Of a stretch of DNA of 64,000 bases, positions 1-10,143 are shown in pieces. The stretch covers positions 16,651,001-16,715,000 of the forward strand of contig NC_083691.1 of NCBI RefSeq assembly GCF_033118175.1, in the 5' to 3' direction. The notes beneath the pieces were generated by a model that did not search any database, had not been told where the DNA came from, and worked only from the letters and a program-made list of their open reading frames with translations. Numbering within the stretch: position 1 is the stretch's first letter; every line of letters begins with the position of its first letter. Origin of the DNA: Dama dama (Eukaryota; Chordata; Mammalia; Artiodactyla; Cervidae). Made by a program: the position numbers and the translations under genes.

Positions 1-26
1 TCCAAGGAGTAAGCGTCTTTTAATTT
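1..26 (-). mobile_element. BovB LINE fragment cut by window edge
   Basis: The first 26 bases match the antisense BovB stretch that ends in AAGCGTCTTTTAATTT. The same stretch occurs inside the longer BovB copies near 29270 and 53820. The element enters from outside the window, so its true length is unknown. Confidence 0.55.
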
Positions 27-110
27 ACTGCACTTATTAACATAAAGTGAAAGGCTAGGAAAAGGCAGTTAGTTACCTGTCCTGTGGCTACAGTTTAAAA
101 CCCATCCTCG

Positions 111-430
111 CCTTCCCCAGTGGCTCAGTGGTAAAGAATCCACTGCCAATGCAGGAGATGCGGGTTCGATCCCCGGTCTGGGAGGATTCCACATGCCGCG
201 GAGCATCTAAGACACAACTGCTGAGCCCGAACTCTGAGCCGAGAAGACAGAACTGATGAACCCAGACGCCCTGGAGCCCATGTTCCACAACAAGAGAAGC
301 CACCGTGATGAGCGTCCCCTCCACCATGGCGAGACAGTGTCCCCCGCTCGCTGCTACCAGAAAAAAGCCCACACAGCAATGAAGACCCAGCACAACCGAA
401 AATTAAGTAATTAATTAAAAAATAAATATT
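111..430 (+). mobile_element. CHR-type tRNA-derived SINE
   Basis: It starts with a tRNA-like head (TGGCTCAGTGGTAAAGAATCC, then the B-box-like GGTTCGATCCCCGG at about 163). The body, with ACATGCCGCGGAGC and repeated GAGCCC motifs, is typical of cetartiodactyl CHR SINEs. It ends in an A-rich tail, AATTAATTAAAAAATAAAT. It is near full length. The tRNA-like head is not a functional tRNA gene. Confidence 0.8.
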
Positions 431-850
431 AGCCATCCTTAGACTCTGGAGATGCGGGTGCAGGAAGAAGTATTCTGTGAGCGGTTGACCCGTTGCTGGC
501 ATTGAAGACATGGTGTCCCGACTCACGGGGGCTCCTCGTCTGGAGGGAGGCCGATCTGTGGGTCAGAGATCAGGGCAAGGTGTGGCCAGGGCCCTGGTGG
601 CCGCCCCGTGGCACTGCAGCCAGGATGGGTGGTCAGGGAGGGCTGTGGGGAGGGTGAGGTGTGTGGACTGGGTCTAGCAGATGAGGAAGCGTCGGCCAAG
701 CAGAAATGAGGGCATGGCCCAGTCCAGCAAGCGCAAGCACTTTGATGGGCATACTGGGTCTGGACGGCCACTGAGGGGTCCCCACTCGGGAGGCACAGCC
801 CACAGAGTCCCGGGGCTTCATTCTAAAGCTGTGTGTGGGGGGCAGGTGCA
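431..850. other. GC-rich unique stretch, no gene seen
   Basis: The DNA is GC-rich with scattered CpG. Short open frames exist on both strands, but none shows splice sites, coding-like codon use or a recognisable domain. Confidence 0.5.
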
Positions 851-1286
851 TCAGCTTTCTAGGGCCGCCACGACAGGGCACCACACACAGGGCTGAAACA
901 ACGGGGATGTCTTCTCTCTTGCTCCTGGAGGCCAGGGGCCCACGGCCCGCAAGAAGCAAGGTGGCTCCTGAGAAGCCCGAGCGCAGGCCCGTGCCATCGT
1001 CCCTCTCAGCGGGGGCTCTGCCAGCATCTCGGGCAGCCCCAGGCTTGTGCGGGCCGCCCCTAGTCTGTCTGCATCTTCTCATGCTCTTTCCCCCATGTGC
1101 CTCTGTCTCTGCGTCCACATTTGCTTCTGTGAAGACCCCAGCCACTGGATTAGCTCCCCCCGCGCCAAGTCCAGTGTGACCTCAAGCTGACCATCTTCAA
1201 AGGCCCTGTTTCCAGATGAGATCACAGTCACAGGTGCTAGAGGTGGGGATTCCAGCATGTTTTGGGGGGAATAGCTCAGCCCGTGA
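851..1286 (-). mobile_element. Ancient MaLR-type LTR (MLT1-like)
   Basis: Read on the plus strand, it follows the antisense order of an MLT1-type LTR. Landmarks are a start near CTTTCTAGGGCCGCCA, then GCTGAAACAAC, CTCCTGGAGGCCAGG, a GCCACTGGATTAG block, a CCCTGTTTCCAGATGAGATCACAGTC-like block, and a TTTTGGGGGGAATA end. It is strongly diverged and GC-rich. No internal retroviral genes flank it, so it is a solo LTR relic. Confidence 0.7.
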
Positions 1287-1502
1287 TGGGGAGCATGGTC
1301 CATGGGTGGGACGACCCTGCCCAAGTGGAGGCCAATCCGAGGAGGCAGACGAGAGTCAAAGGCAGGGGGTTGCCGACCTTCCCCGACCCTGAAACAGCCC
1401 CACTCTGGTTGGATCTCAGGTCTTCAAGCTGACCAGGAAGGTGGGAATCACCCCAGAGGACACCCTGCTGAGGAGCAACTGCTTTTAAGCAAAATAAATC
1501 TG

Positions 1503-1503
<1 letters not shown>

Positions 1504-1540
<37 letters not shown>

Positions 1541-1996
1541 ACATGGTTTGTGTGTGTGTGTGCATACATGGTTTGTGTGTGTGCGCGCACACGGTTTGTA
1601 TGTGTACATGTGTTTTGTATGTGTGTACATGGCTTGTGTGTGTACACATGGTTTGTGTGTACATGGTATGTGTGTATGTACATGGTGTGTGTGTATGTAC
1701 ATGATCTGTGTGTGTACATGGTTTGTGTGTGTACACATGGTTTGTATGTACATGGTGTGTGTGTATGTACATGGTCTGTGTGTATGTACATGGTTTGTGT
1801 GTGTGTGTACATGGTTTGTGTGTGTACATAGTTTGTGTGTGTGTGTGTACATGATTTGTGTGTGTGTATACACATGCTTTGTGTGTACATGTGTTTTTTG
1901 TGTGTGTGTACATGGTGTGTGTGTGTGTGTGTGTACACATGGTTTGTGTGTGTGTACATGGTTTGTGTGTGTGTGTGTGTGTGTGTGTGTACACAT
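1504..1996. repeat. GT-rich array with ACATGGTTTG units
   Basis: Pure (TG)n runs at both ends (about 1504-1538 and 1964-1990) enclose irregular units of roughly 15-25 bases. Each unit combines (TG)n with TACATGGTTTG or TACACATGG variants. The plus strand is almost free of C outside ACATG and CACAC steps. All reading frames are open for long stretches (Cys-Val on plus, His-Thr on minus), which comes from the repeat and is not coding. Confidence 0.92.
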
Positions 1997-2120
1997 AGGT
2001 GCGTGGACTTGTTCTCCCCACAAAGAATACTCTTCTCTGTGCCTGCACTCGCCCACATCACAGACTCTTAGGGGACTCAAATTACAGAGCGTGGGCGAGT
2101 GTGGGTACTGACCGCAGGCT

Positions 2121-2143
2121 TGTGTGTGTGTGTGTGTTTGTGT
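2121..2143. repeat. (TG)n microsatellite
   Basis: This is a short TG run with one TTTG interruption, about 125 bases after the end of the larger GT array. Confidence 0.85.
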
Positions 2144-2496
2144 GGAAGGTTGCTGTGCCCAGGTCCTGGGGGAGAGTGTAGCTGTTGATGTGGCCAGACC
2201 CCAGACAGCATCAAATGCTCCTGTTTCCTGGGCTCTCAGTCATTTAAAAATGGCCATTCCCGCTCATTACTGGAGCGTTCACAATCCACTCCTCCCTTTC
2301 TGGCATCACACAGCTGCATGTTTAGGGGTGAGGCTGACGCCCAGGGTGAGCCGGAGCCTCATGGTCAGGAGTGTGGCTGCGACCCGCAGGGCGCCCTGGG
2401 CTCCAGTCCCCGGTGGGTGAGTTCTTAGGCCTGTGTCTTACCAGGGCATCCTTTTCTTCATTTGAAAAGGATGGTTAAAATCCTTCATGGGACTTT
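2144..2496. other. Unique stretch, nothing recognised
   Basis: Mixed-composition DNA between the TG run and the duplicated AT-rich block. I see no repeat family and no exon-like segment. Confidence 0.4.
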
Positions 2497-2704
2497 TTTA
2501 TCTTGCTTTTATTCAATATGTATTTATTTAAAATTTTTATATGAAAGGAAACAATTTTGGAAGTTTCAGAAAAGTAGACTCAATTATTTTATCCAGGAAT
2601 TTTTATCTTGCTTTTTTCAGTATTTATTTATTTAAAATTTTTATACAAAAAAAAATCAATGAAGTTTCAGAAAAGTAGACTTAATTGTTAGTTTTACCCA
2701 GGAA
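2497..2704. repeat. Two-copy tandem duplication, 105-bp unit
   Basis: Copy 1 (about 2497-2600) and copy 2 (about 2601-2704) share, in order, TTATCTTGCTTTT, TATTTATTTAAAATTTTTATA, GAAGTTTCAGAAAAGTAGAC and CCAGGAATTT. The TCTTGC landmark (2501, 2606) and the CCAGG landmark (2593, 2698) are both exactly 105 bases apart. Point differences and small indels show that the duplication is not recent. Confidence 0.88.
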
Positions 2705-4552
2705 TTTAGGACATTAGTATTATAAATACAGGTTTTTTTCTTGTTTGCATCATCAAGTCTGACATAGTAGAGACTGTTAGGAGCTTGTTAAATGGAGGAA
2801 TAAGTTGCCCTGTGTGTGTATGTGTGTGTGTGTGTGTGTTTATTGGAGGGGTGTCAGTTACTTGGGTCATTCAGTTAAGAAATCAGCCATTAAATTTGAA
2901 CTGAAGACAGACAGACCATCTAGAGGCAGAAGTCTCACTCTACATGTGTTATGAATTGGGCCCCTTGGGTTACAAATAGGCCAGGCAGTTTGCTATCTCC
3001 ATGCAGGTGCTAATTCGAGTGCTCCCAAGTCTGCCAGGACTGTGATCCCCACAGTGCAGTGAGAAAGGGGCTCTGGGAGAACTGGCCACCCCCCTAGGAC
3101 ATGGCGGCTGGTGGGGGACGGGTCTGCCCTGCTGGACTCATGTGTTGCCCATCACACCGTTTTTGTATCCTTCCTCTCTTGATCCACTCTAAACAAAATT
3201 ATTGTGTATATATTGTGTATTGTAACATACTGCAAAAATATTACCATAAATTACACTGCATAGTTTATTCTAATATACGTGGTAAAAGTGTTGTAAACAG
3301 AACCAGTGCACATTAGATCCACAAAGTCAGTTACTTTCTAGGAAAGTGGAGGGCAGGGCGACAGAAGGAAGGGGACACCCTTCGGAGATGCCTCAGCCCC
3401 GCCTGTGATGTTTATTTCACACACTAGGTATATAACTGAGCTCTATAGCATTCAGGTTTTGTTTTTATTTTTAATTTAGCTGAAAAGTGCATGGGTGTTC
3501 ATTACACTATCCTTTCTACTTTGTTTTTGATTTTTAATTTCTTAAGAGTTAGATTTTGACCCCAGCCCTCCCGCACTGCTCCTTATTTATGCTTTTAAAA
3601 TTCTAAGACATTATCATCTCCCAGGAGTGTCGATTCTCTGGCGTAGCTTTAGGCAGAAACAGAAGAACTTGCCTTTGAAGGACTAACAGATTCTTGACTC
3701 CTCTGACCTTCTGGGAGGAATCCCTAGAGACCCTGAATACCAACAATTGAGAGGAACACTAATCCCTCTGGAAGCTCCCCAGGGAAGGATTGCCAGAATC
3801 CCAGGCCTGGAAGGACCCCTCAGACATCACCTATTCTTATGAAAGAGGAGCCTGGTGCTCCGGGGGGAGACACCCCCTGCCTGCAGCATCTTCCCAGCAG
3901 ATCTCTCTCTCTCCTCAGCACCTGAATTCTGCACACAGAACAAAGCACATGAACAGGTTCCTGTCCTCAGGCATTGCAGCCACGGGGTGCAGAGATGTGA
4001 AGGTTACACCTGCCCGGAAGCTCAGTGAGAGCAGAGAGGAGCGGCTTCCTGCTAGAGCAAACTCCTGGAAGCGATGGGATTGTGGGGGGCGGGGTCAGCA
4101 CAGACTGGGAGAGAAGGGCGCCTCCTCCCACCCCCACGGTGATCAGAGCCACAGAAGCAGGCTTCTACCGAAACAGGTTACGTCCTGCATAAGGACCCAC
4201 GCACACCATTGTGTATGGAATATCTAGTTAGAGCTAGCACTTTTCTGTAATCTTCTCTTTCCAACATTTATTTCATCATTAGTCTTTTCATTTCTCCTGT
4301 AGAGCCTTAAGAATTTCTTGAAAATGACTTCTGTGAAATAATTCCATATGCCTTTAAACTTGTTCAACATACTTTTTCAATGTTTAGTGAAATTGCAAAA
4401 GTCAGTTTAGGTGTTTGCAAATGGTGATAACTTCTTTTCTTTGATGCCCATGTGATTCCCTCCAGCTGGTATATTCCTGGAGTTGGAAGGAATCTCAGTA
4501 GGCGTCGATCTCCTTTATACTAAAAAGGTGGTTTTTTAGACCAGAAGCATGA
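2705..4552. other. Unique stretch with a TG microsatellite
   Basis: AT-rich at 3180-3300 and 3450-3620, and G-rich around 3840-4140. Apart from the (TG)n run at 2812-2839 I recognise no repeat, and the short frame at 3790-4227 has no splice or codon support. Confidence 0.45.
2812..2839. repeat. (TG)n microsatellite
   Basis: About 28 bases of TG with one TATG interruption. Confidence 0.9.
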
Positions 4553-4645
4553 CAGGTGCTTGAGAACCACTAGAAACAAAACCTCAGGCCTCACCTAAGA
4601 TCTATTGAGTTAGGATCTGGATTTTAGGGTGATTTCTAGGTGACT
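4553..4645. mobile_element. Possible MER5A-like hAT fragment
   Basis: The order GCTTGAGAACCACT, CTCAGGCCTCACC, TATTGAGTTAGGATCTG and TAGGTGACTC recalls the MER5 non-autonomous hAT family. The match is diverged and no terminal repeats are visible. It could be chance similarity. Confidence 0.35.
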
Positions 4646-4651
4646 CTTTAG

Positions 4652-4850
4652 GTGGGTAAATAATCCACCTACATCGCACGAGACACAGGAGATGCAGGTT
4701 CCATCTCTGGGTCAGGAAGATCCCCTGGAGAAGGGAATGGCAATCCATCCAGCATCCTTGCCTGGGAAATCCCATGAGCAGAGGAGCCTGATGGACTACA
4801 GTCCATGGGGTCGCAAAGAGTTGGACATGACTTAGTGACTAAACAACAGC
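4652..4850 (+). mobile_element. Bov-tA SINE
   Basis: It has a degraded tRNA-like head, then the standard body GGAAGATCCCCTGGAGAAGGGAATGGCAA, CCATGGGGTCGCAAAGAGTTGG and ACATGACTTAGTGACT. The first 20 or so head bases are heavily mutated. Confidence 0.88.
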
Positions 4851-5160
4851 ATATATGTATAAATACATGTATGTCTCTGTGTGAGCGTGTAGACTAATCA
4901 TAGGAGTGACGTCTTTGCCTTGGTTAGAAGCAAGTTCCAGGTGTTGAATTATACAGGGTGTGAGCATGGGCACTACCCTAGGGTCTTTCTTCCATGTAAA
5001 CAGAAACTTGAGAAGCAATGATCAGATCTCATCTGTGACCACATTCTCACAGATGCGAGGACCTAAAGCTTGGCACCTGAACCTCTTCGTAAGTGACATA
5101 GCTGAGTTTCCAATCCTTTCATCTGCTTTCACACCACACTCACCAGCTTCTGCACCTACT

Positions 5161-5560
5161 TGTTCAGCCACTTAGTCCTGTCCAACTATTTGCAACCCCA
5201 TGGACCGCAGCACGCCAGGCTTCCCTGTCCATCACCATCTCCCGGAGTTTACTCAAACTCATGTCCATTGAGTCAGTGATGCCATCCAACCATCTCAGCC
5301 TCTGTTGTCCCCTTCTCCTCCTGCCTTCAATTTTTCCCAGGATCAGGGTCTTTTCCAAGGAGTTAGCTCTTCGCATTAGATGGCCAAAGTATCGGAGCTT
5401 CAGTTTCAGCTTCAGCATCAGTCCTTCCAAAGAATATTCAGGACTGATTTCCTTTAGGATGGATTGATTGGATCTCCTTGCAGTCCAAGGGACTCACAAG
5501 AGTCTTCTCCAACACCACAGTTCAAAAGCATCAATTCTTCGGCACTCAGCTTTCTTTATA
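5161..5560 (-). mobile_element. BovB LINE 3' end, 5'-truncated
   Basis: Antisense BovB 3' end from TGTTCAGCCACTTAGTCCTGTCC to the CTCAGCTTTCTTTATA segment, where it stops abruptly. The minus-strand frame across 5164-5430 (KLRYFGHLMRRANSLEKT) is the C-terminal part of the BovB ORF2 product. It is not a host gene. Confidence 0.92.
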
Positions 5561-6849
5561 GGGCCTTCAGTCATTCTCAAAGCGCGTGGTAACCAAGGGT
5601 GCTGGATGATTCTTTTGTTCCCCGCAAATTACAAAGGATTTGGCCAGACAAATACTCCAAGACCCTCTAGAGCCTTTCCCTTGTGCAGAAACTTCAGCCA
5701 GAATAAACCAACAGTGAGACGGAGGGAGGAAGGTCACAGCGTTTTTCTGGGACTCCAAATGACTGCTACAGATTTAGCTCTGATTTTTCCAGCTCTCGCT
5801 CTCTAACCACAACCTCACTATCCTTCACTGTTTCGCAAGCCACACCAGCGATGCCAGGAATCTCCTGCTTCTGTCTTCCCACCTGGAAGAACTGTTGACC
5901 TCCTCTAGGCGACCCCGCTCAGACATCCCATGCTATATAAAGGCTTTCCATCAATCCAGCTACCAGCCCATTCCCACACCCCTGACGAGCTCCTGGAGCC
6001 CCTGCATGTCCCCGCCCCTTATATTTGATCAAGATGGCATTTAAGATGCATTGCAGTCTCCTCTTTGTGTCTTCACTCCTTTTTGGGATGTAGTTTCCTG
6101 GGGAGAATACAGGGCCTGAGTCTACACTTCGTTTTTCCTAATGTCTAGTATGTGGGCACCAAGTGATTTCTAAAAGAGTAGCTGCAAAAGAAAGAACCCC
6201 AAGACAAATAAAACAATATTTTGTTGACCTGGGCTCTACTAACATAGTGGCCTGAGTAGCCCTGTTCTATTCACCCCTGACATCCATGCGAGCTGGTCAC
6301 AGAAATAAAGAGGCTGCCAGCATTTCAGACCTCAGTTTCATCATTGGGTCCAAATTAATTCCCAATGTCCTGGCAAAAGCAGAGCGTGGCACTCTGACGA
6401 GTCATACCAGGCTCACTTATGTCAATATTTTTCTGCACAGTTTAATGTCTCTGAGTTGGGGGTCTGACTTCCAATGTCAGCACAGAGCCCTGGTGGGAGT
6501 ATAACGTTCCCACCAGGCTTCAGTTGAATATTTATGAATATTCTGTAGTAGCTGCCTTCTATTGTTCCTGGAAGGCTTTTATTGTTTAGAGAGTAATTAA
6601 TCATATTCTGAGGGAAAATGCAGGAGCCAAGTTCCATGGTGAGGTTTACAATGACTTTTCCTCCCCAGGTGAGCAAAATAACAACCTCAGCCAAAGTTTT
6701 CTCCCCAAGTTGCTTGTCTCCTGTGTGAATCTGCACCCATTTCCGTGGGCCAAGGTGGGAATCCATGACCACTCAGCCAGCTGAAGGAGAGAGTTCTGGT
6801 GTGAGTGTTCTGCCGTGGATTTTGTGAGCCTGCTCTTTGGAATTCATGT
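5561..6849. other. Unique stretch, nothing recognised
   Basis: A TATATAA motif lies at about 5934, with no supporting promoter context. A minus-strand frame at 6422-6772 lacks convincing exon borders. Confidence 0.4.
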
Positions 6850-7056
6850 GTGTGCTAAGTCACTTCAGTCGTGTCTGACATTTTTTGACCCCATGGACTG
6901 AAGCCCACCAGGCGCCTCTGACCATGGGGTTCTCCAGGCAAGGATACTAGAGTGGGTTGCCATATCCTCCTCCAGGGGATCCTCTCAACTCAGGGATCGA
7001 ACCTGGGTCTCATGTTCCTGCATTGGCAGGAGGATTCTTTACCACTAGCGCCACCT
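6850..7056 (-). mobile_element. Bov-tA SINE, left half of inverted pair
   Basis: Antisense Bov-tA running from the GTGCTAAGTCACTTCAGTCG tail to the head at TTCTTTACCACTAGCGCCACC. The last ten or so head bases (normally TGGGAAGCCC) are missing, apparently lost where the next SINE abuts. Confidence 0.93.
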
Positions 7057-7060
7057 ATAA

Positions 7061-7256
7061 TTTCCCTGGTGGCTCAGATGGTAAAGAATCTGCCTGCGAT
7101 GCAGGAGACCTGGGTTTGATCCCTAGGTCAGGAAGATCCCCTGGAGGAGGAAATGGCAACCCACTCCAGTATTCTTGGCTGGAGAATTCCATGGACAGAG
7201 GAGCCTGGTGGGCTACAGTCCGGGGTCCCAAAGAGGCAGATAAAACTGAGCACTTT
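7061..7256 (+). mobile_element. Bov-tA SINE, right half of inverted pair
   Basis: Sense Bov-tA starting at TTTCCCTGGTGGCTCAGATGG, only about 5 bases after the head of the antisense copy. The two form a head-to-head inverted pair. The tail ends near GATAAAACTGAGCAC. Confidence 0.93.
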
Positions 7257-7438
7257 GGAGTTCATGGTTTAGGCCAAATGCTGAATCTAGATTTGTATCT
7301 CACACTTATTTCTGGTAAGGCTGTTATAGCTCTTCACACATTACCCAACCGCAGAATGAGAACTATTTATAGAGTTTCAAAGGTTGATATGGGGGAGTCC
7401 CCACTCCGTGCATTAGAGCTAGTATTTGACAGGCATTA

Positions 7439-7632
7439 TCCTGATGCTGGGGAAGATTGAAGACAAAAGGAGAAGGGGATGGCAGAGGAGGAGATGGTTG
7501 GATGCCATCACAGACTCAAAGGACATGAGTCTGAGCAAGCTCCAGGAGATGGTGTAGGACAGGGAAGCCTGGTGTGCTTCCATCCATGGGGTCACAAAGA
7601 GTCAGACACGACTGAGTGACTCAACAACAAGA
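7439..7632 (+). mobile_element. BovB LINE 3' end, 5'-truncated
   Basis: Sense BovB terminal 190 bases, from ATCCTGATGCTGGGGAAGATTG to CGACTGAGTGACTCAAC. It begins at the segment equivalent to the last part of ORF2 and has one small indel. Confidence 0.9.
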
Positions 7633-8392
7633 ACAACCTATCAAATACACATTCAACAATAGGCTTTTTCTCCACTTGACTGTGTAACATAAACGAGATA
7701 CTGTATCTGTTTGCTATTGATAATCATTCCTGAATTCAGTGGTTTAAAACGAGGAGCATTCATCTTTGTTCTGAGTCCAGTGGTCATGCAGGAGGCTCTT
7801 CTTCCTATCTCCCCAGAGTTCAGTCAAACACTGTGATTGGCTCGGGTCACTCTGGTAAGAGGTTCTGCTGGTCGATGACCAGCTTGGCTGTGCCTCACGC
7901 CATCTTCCCGTTTCTGGCAAGTTTGGCAAGTCTTGTCCTCAGGCTGACCTGAACAGAGGTTGAACAAAGAGAAGGAACAGGCGGGGTCCCTGGAGGTCTA
8001 GGCTTGAAAAAGTTTCACCTTAATTCTGCTGTATATTTTTTTTTCCTTTTTGTTTTTTGCCAGGGCAAATCTCAAAAATGTTCCAGAGTTAAGAAGTAGG
8101 GAAATACCTTCTGCCTCCTGGTGTCAGTGGCTGTAAAATCACATTGCAAAGGGGGAGCAGGGGGGCGGCCCCTGTGTAATCAGTCACAGATGTGTTCTTA
8201 GTTGATGACGTGGGAAACTCAACAAAAAAAAGAGATTAGTAAGGGGTTTTCACTTTCAAGGAAGAAAGGCCACGAAAGGCATTGATTGCCTCTGTGGTAG
8301 GAAGGACATTATGGTCCCAAGTTCAAACAAGTTGATTACAGACAACTCGGGCAGAGAGTGAGATAAACAAAGAAAGACGAAGTCATACTCAC
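7633..8392. other. Unique stretch downstream of candidate exon
   Basis: If the minus-strand exon at 8393-8535 is real, this is the start of the following intron. I see no repeat and no further exon. Confidence 0.4.
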
Positions 8393-8535
8393 CATGATGT
8401 CGGCCTGCATGGTGTGGAGTGAGATGGTCCGGAGGAGGAGGTAGCAGAGGTACACATCCACTTTCTTTGTCTGGATCTCTGCTAACTTGGAGGTGAACCC
8501 TGTCTTCTGGCCCAAAGACTGATCATGGTGAAGCC
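8393..8535 (-). CDS. Candidate internal exon, gene unidentified
   Basis: On the minus strand, a 143-base segment lies between a CAG acceptor (8538-8536) and a strong donor, ATG|GTGAGTATG, at 8393/8392. One frame is open and reads with two leading bases. It gives about 47 residues containing SLGQKTGFTSKLAEIQTKK, VDVYLCYLLLRT and HTMQADIM. Third codon positions are mostly G or C near the 3' end (CTC TGC TAC CTC CTC CTC CGG ACC ATC), as in many mammalian exons. The weak point is the acceptor, whose upstream sequence is purine-rich with no clear pyrimidine tract. An in-frame TGA lies about 35 bases upstream, so the exon cannot extend far. The leading phase matches the trailing phase of the candidate exon at 41600-41806. 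I do not recognise the protein. It could also be a conserved pseudo-exon. Confidence 0.5.
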
Positions 8536-8709
8536 CTGTCAACAGCCTCCTCAATCCCAAACCAGCTCAGATATGGCGTTTCTGATCCCGCCACCTATCG
8601 AAGAGGTCACAATAGGGATGGGATAGTTTCTGGTGAGTCCCTGTGTGTGTATGAATCCTCTCCTTTGTCTAGAAATTCTTCTCTTGGGGCTGGCAAAAAT
8701 ATACTAATA

Positions 8710-8911
8710 TACTGATGAAAGTGAAAGTTGCTCAGTTGTGTCTGACTGTTTGCAACCCCATAGACTATACACTCCATGGAATTCTCCAGGCCAGAATACT
8801 GGTGTGGGTAGCTGTTCCCTTCTCCAAGGAAATCTCCCCAACCCAGGGATCAAACCACGGTCTCCCACATTGCAGGCAGATTCTTTATCAGCTGAGCCAC
8901 CAGGGAAACCC
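8710..8911 (-). mobile_element. Bov-tA SINE with target-site duplication
   Basis: Full-length antisense Bov-tA from the GAAAGTGAAAGTTGCTCAG tail to the head GAGCCACCAGGGAAACCC. It is flanked by a perfect 12-base direct repeat, AATATACTAATA (8698-8709 and 8912-8923), the duplicated target site. Confidence 0.95.
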
Positions 8912-9585
8912 AATATACTAATAGCATTAACAAAATAACAATGAAAAAAATTCAGTTGGAATTATTTGCAGTTCAAGTGCTGAGCAGATAGAAAAGCTGA
9001 AAATGTTTGGCATTTATTCTATGGTTAAGTTGTAAGCAGGAGAGAGGCCTGATCAGCTTTGTAGTTTAGAAAGAGCATTTCTATCTGGAGTGAATGCTCA
9101 CAGGGGACTTGAGAACATGAACCTGGGTTTTTATTGTATTTCATTAAGCTCACAGAAAACACTTGAGAAATTAATTTAGAAATCCATTTTAACAGCAGCC
9201 AAAATACAAAATACTTAGAAATATATTTCACAAACTCTATATAAGACACTTGACTCTGAAAACCTTAGCCCATCGCTAAGAGAAGTGGAAGCAGACGTGA
9301 ATGAGAGGGAGATGTGCAGTGTTTGTGAATTAGGGGACTCAGCAGTGCTATGATGTCAATTCTCCCCAAATTGATCCATAGATTCAGTGTGTTCTCAAAG
9401 CCCCATCAGATGTTTTATATAGAAATTGAAAGTTGGTTCAAAAATTTATACGGGAATGCAAAGAACCTAGAATAGCCAAAACAATCTTGAAAAAGAAAAA
9501 GCAAAGTTGGACTACTCACATCATGATTTCAAAATTTCTTATAAAACTACAGTAATCAAGACCCTGTGCTTTGGGAATAAGGCCG

Positions 9586-9893
9586 GACCAAAATGGGCTG
9601 ACAAACCACAGCTGTGAGCCAAAAACAGCCTGCCGCCTGCTGTTGTACAGTTACAAGAGAGACTTTCACATTTTTAAAACTTTGACAAAATCAAAAGAAG
9701 AATGGTATATTGTGACATGCAGAAACAACATGAAATTCACCTTTCTGTGTCCATTACGGAAGTTTCAGAACACAGACATATTCCACACCACATGGAGAGA
9801 GGTGAGGCTTTGCAACCGACACCACATGGCCAGCAAAAGCTAAAATACTCCCTGGCTGGCCCTTTACAGAGTAAGTTTATTCATCTTTGGACA
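9586..9893. mobile_element. hAT/Charlie-like DNA transposon in L1
   Basis: Landmarks are GTGAGCCAAAAACAGCCTGCCGC, CACATTTTTAAAACTTTGACAAAATC, AAAAGAAGAATGGTATATTGTGACATG, ATTCACCTTTCTGTGTCCATTACGG, CCACATGGCCAGCAAAAGCTAAAATA and TGGCCCTTTACAGAGTAAGTTTATTCATC. They match a well-known non-autonomous hAT element whose ends read CAGGGGTCGGCAAAC when intact. The terminal repeats are eroded. It encodes nothing and probably was inserted into the older L1. Confidence 0.65.
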
Positions 9894-9928
9894 AAGAGAG
9901 CAGAAGAATGCAATAGAGACCCCTCAGA

Positions 9929-10143
9929 TTGTTGTTGTTGTTTAGTTGCTAAGTCACGTCCGACTCTTTGCTACCTCTATGGACTGTAACCCGCCAGGCA
10001 ACTCTGTCCATGGGCTTCTCCAGACAAGAATACTGGAGTGGGTTGCCATTTCCTCTTCCAGGGGATCTTCCTGACCCAGGGATCAAACCTGCATCTACTG
10101 CATTGCAGGTGGATTCTTCACCACTGAGCCACCAAGAAAGCCC
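9929..10143 (-). mobile_element. Bov-tA SINE nested in L1
   Basis: Antisense Bov-tA from a TTGTTGTTGTTTAGTTGCTAAG tail to the head GAGCCACCAAGAAAGCCC. L1 sequence resumes on both sides, so it inserted into the L1 copy. Confidence 0.93.

Noticed and set aside
111..180. tRNA gene-like A and B box sequences here and in every SINE head
   Set aside because: They are tRNA-derived SINE promoters without a foldable full tRNA. They are not tRNA genes.
851..1286. Possible intact endogenous retrovirus associated with the LTR-like segments
   Set aside because: No paired LTRs, primer-binding site or internal gag/pol/env remnants lie next to this LTR or those at 45422, 49379 and 58843. They are solo relics.
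1276..2111. Open frames rich in His-Thr (minus) and Cys-Val (plus)
   Set aside because: They lie over the GT/ACATGG array and are repeat shadows.
5164..5430. Minus-strand frame of 88 codons with a conserved-looking peptide
   Set aside because: It is the BovB ORF2 C terminus, and similar peptides recur at 28749-28943 and 61660-61854.
5931..5949. TATATAA motif as a possible promoter
   Set aside because: A single AT-rich word without initiator, CpG island or downstream exon.
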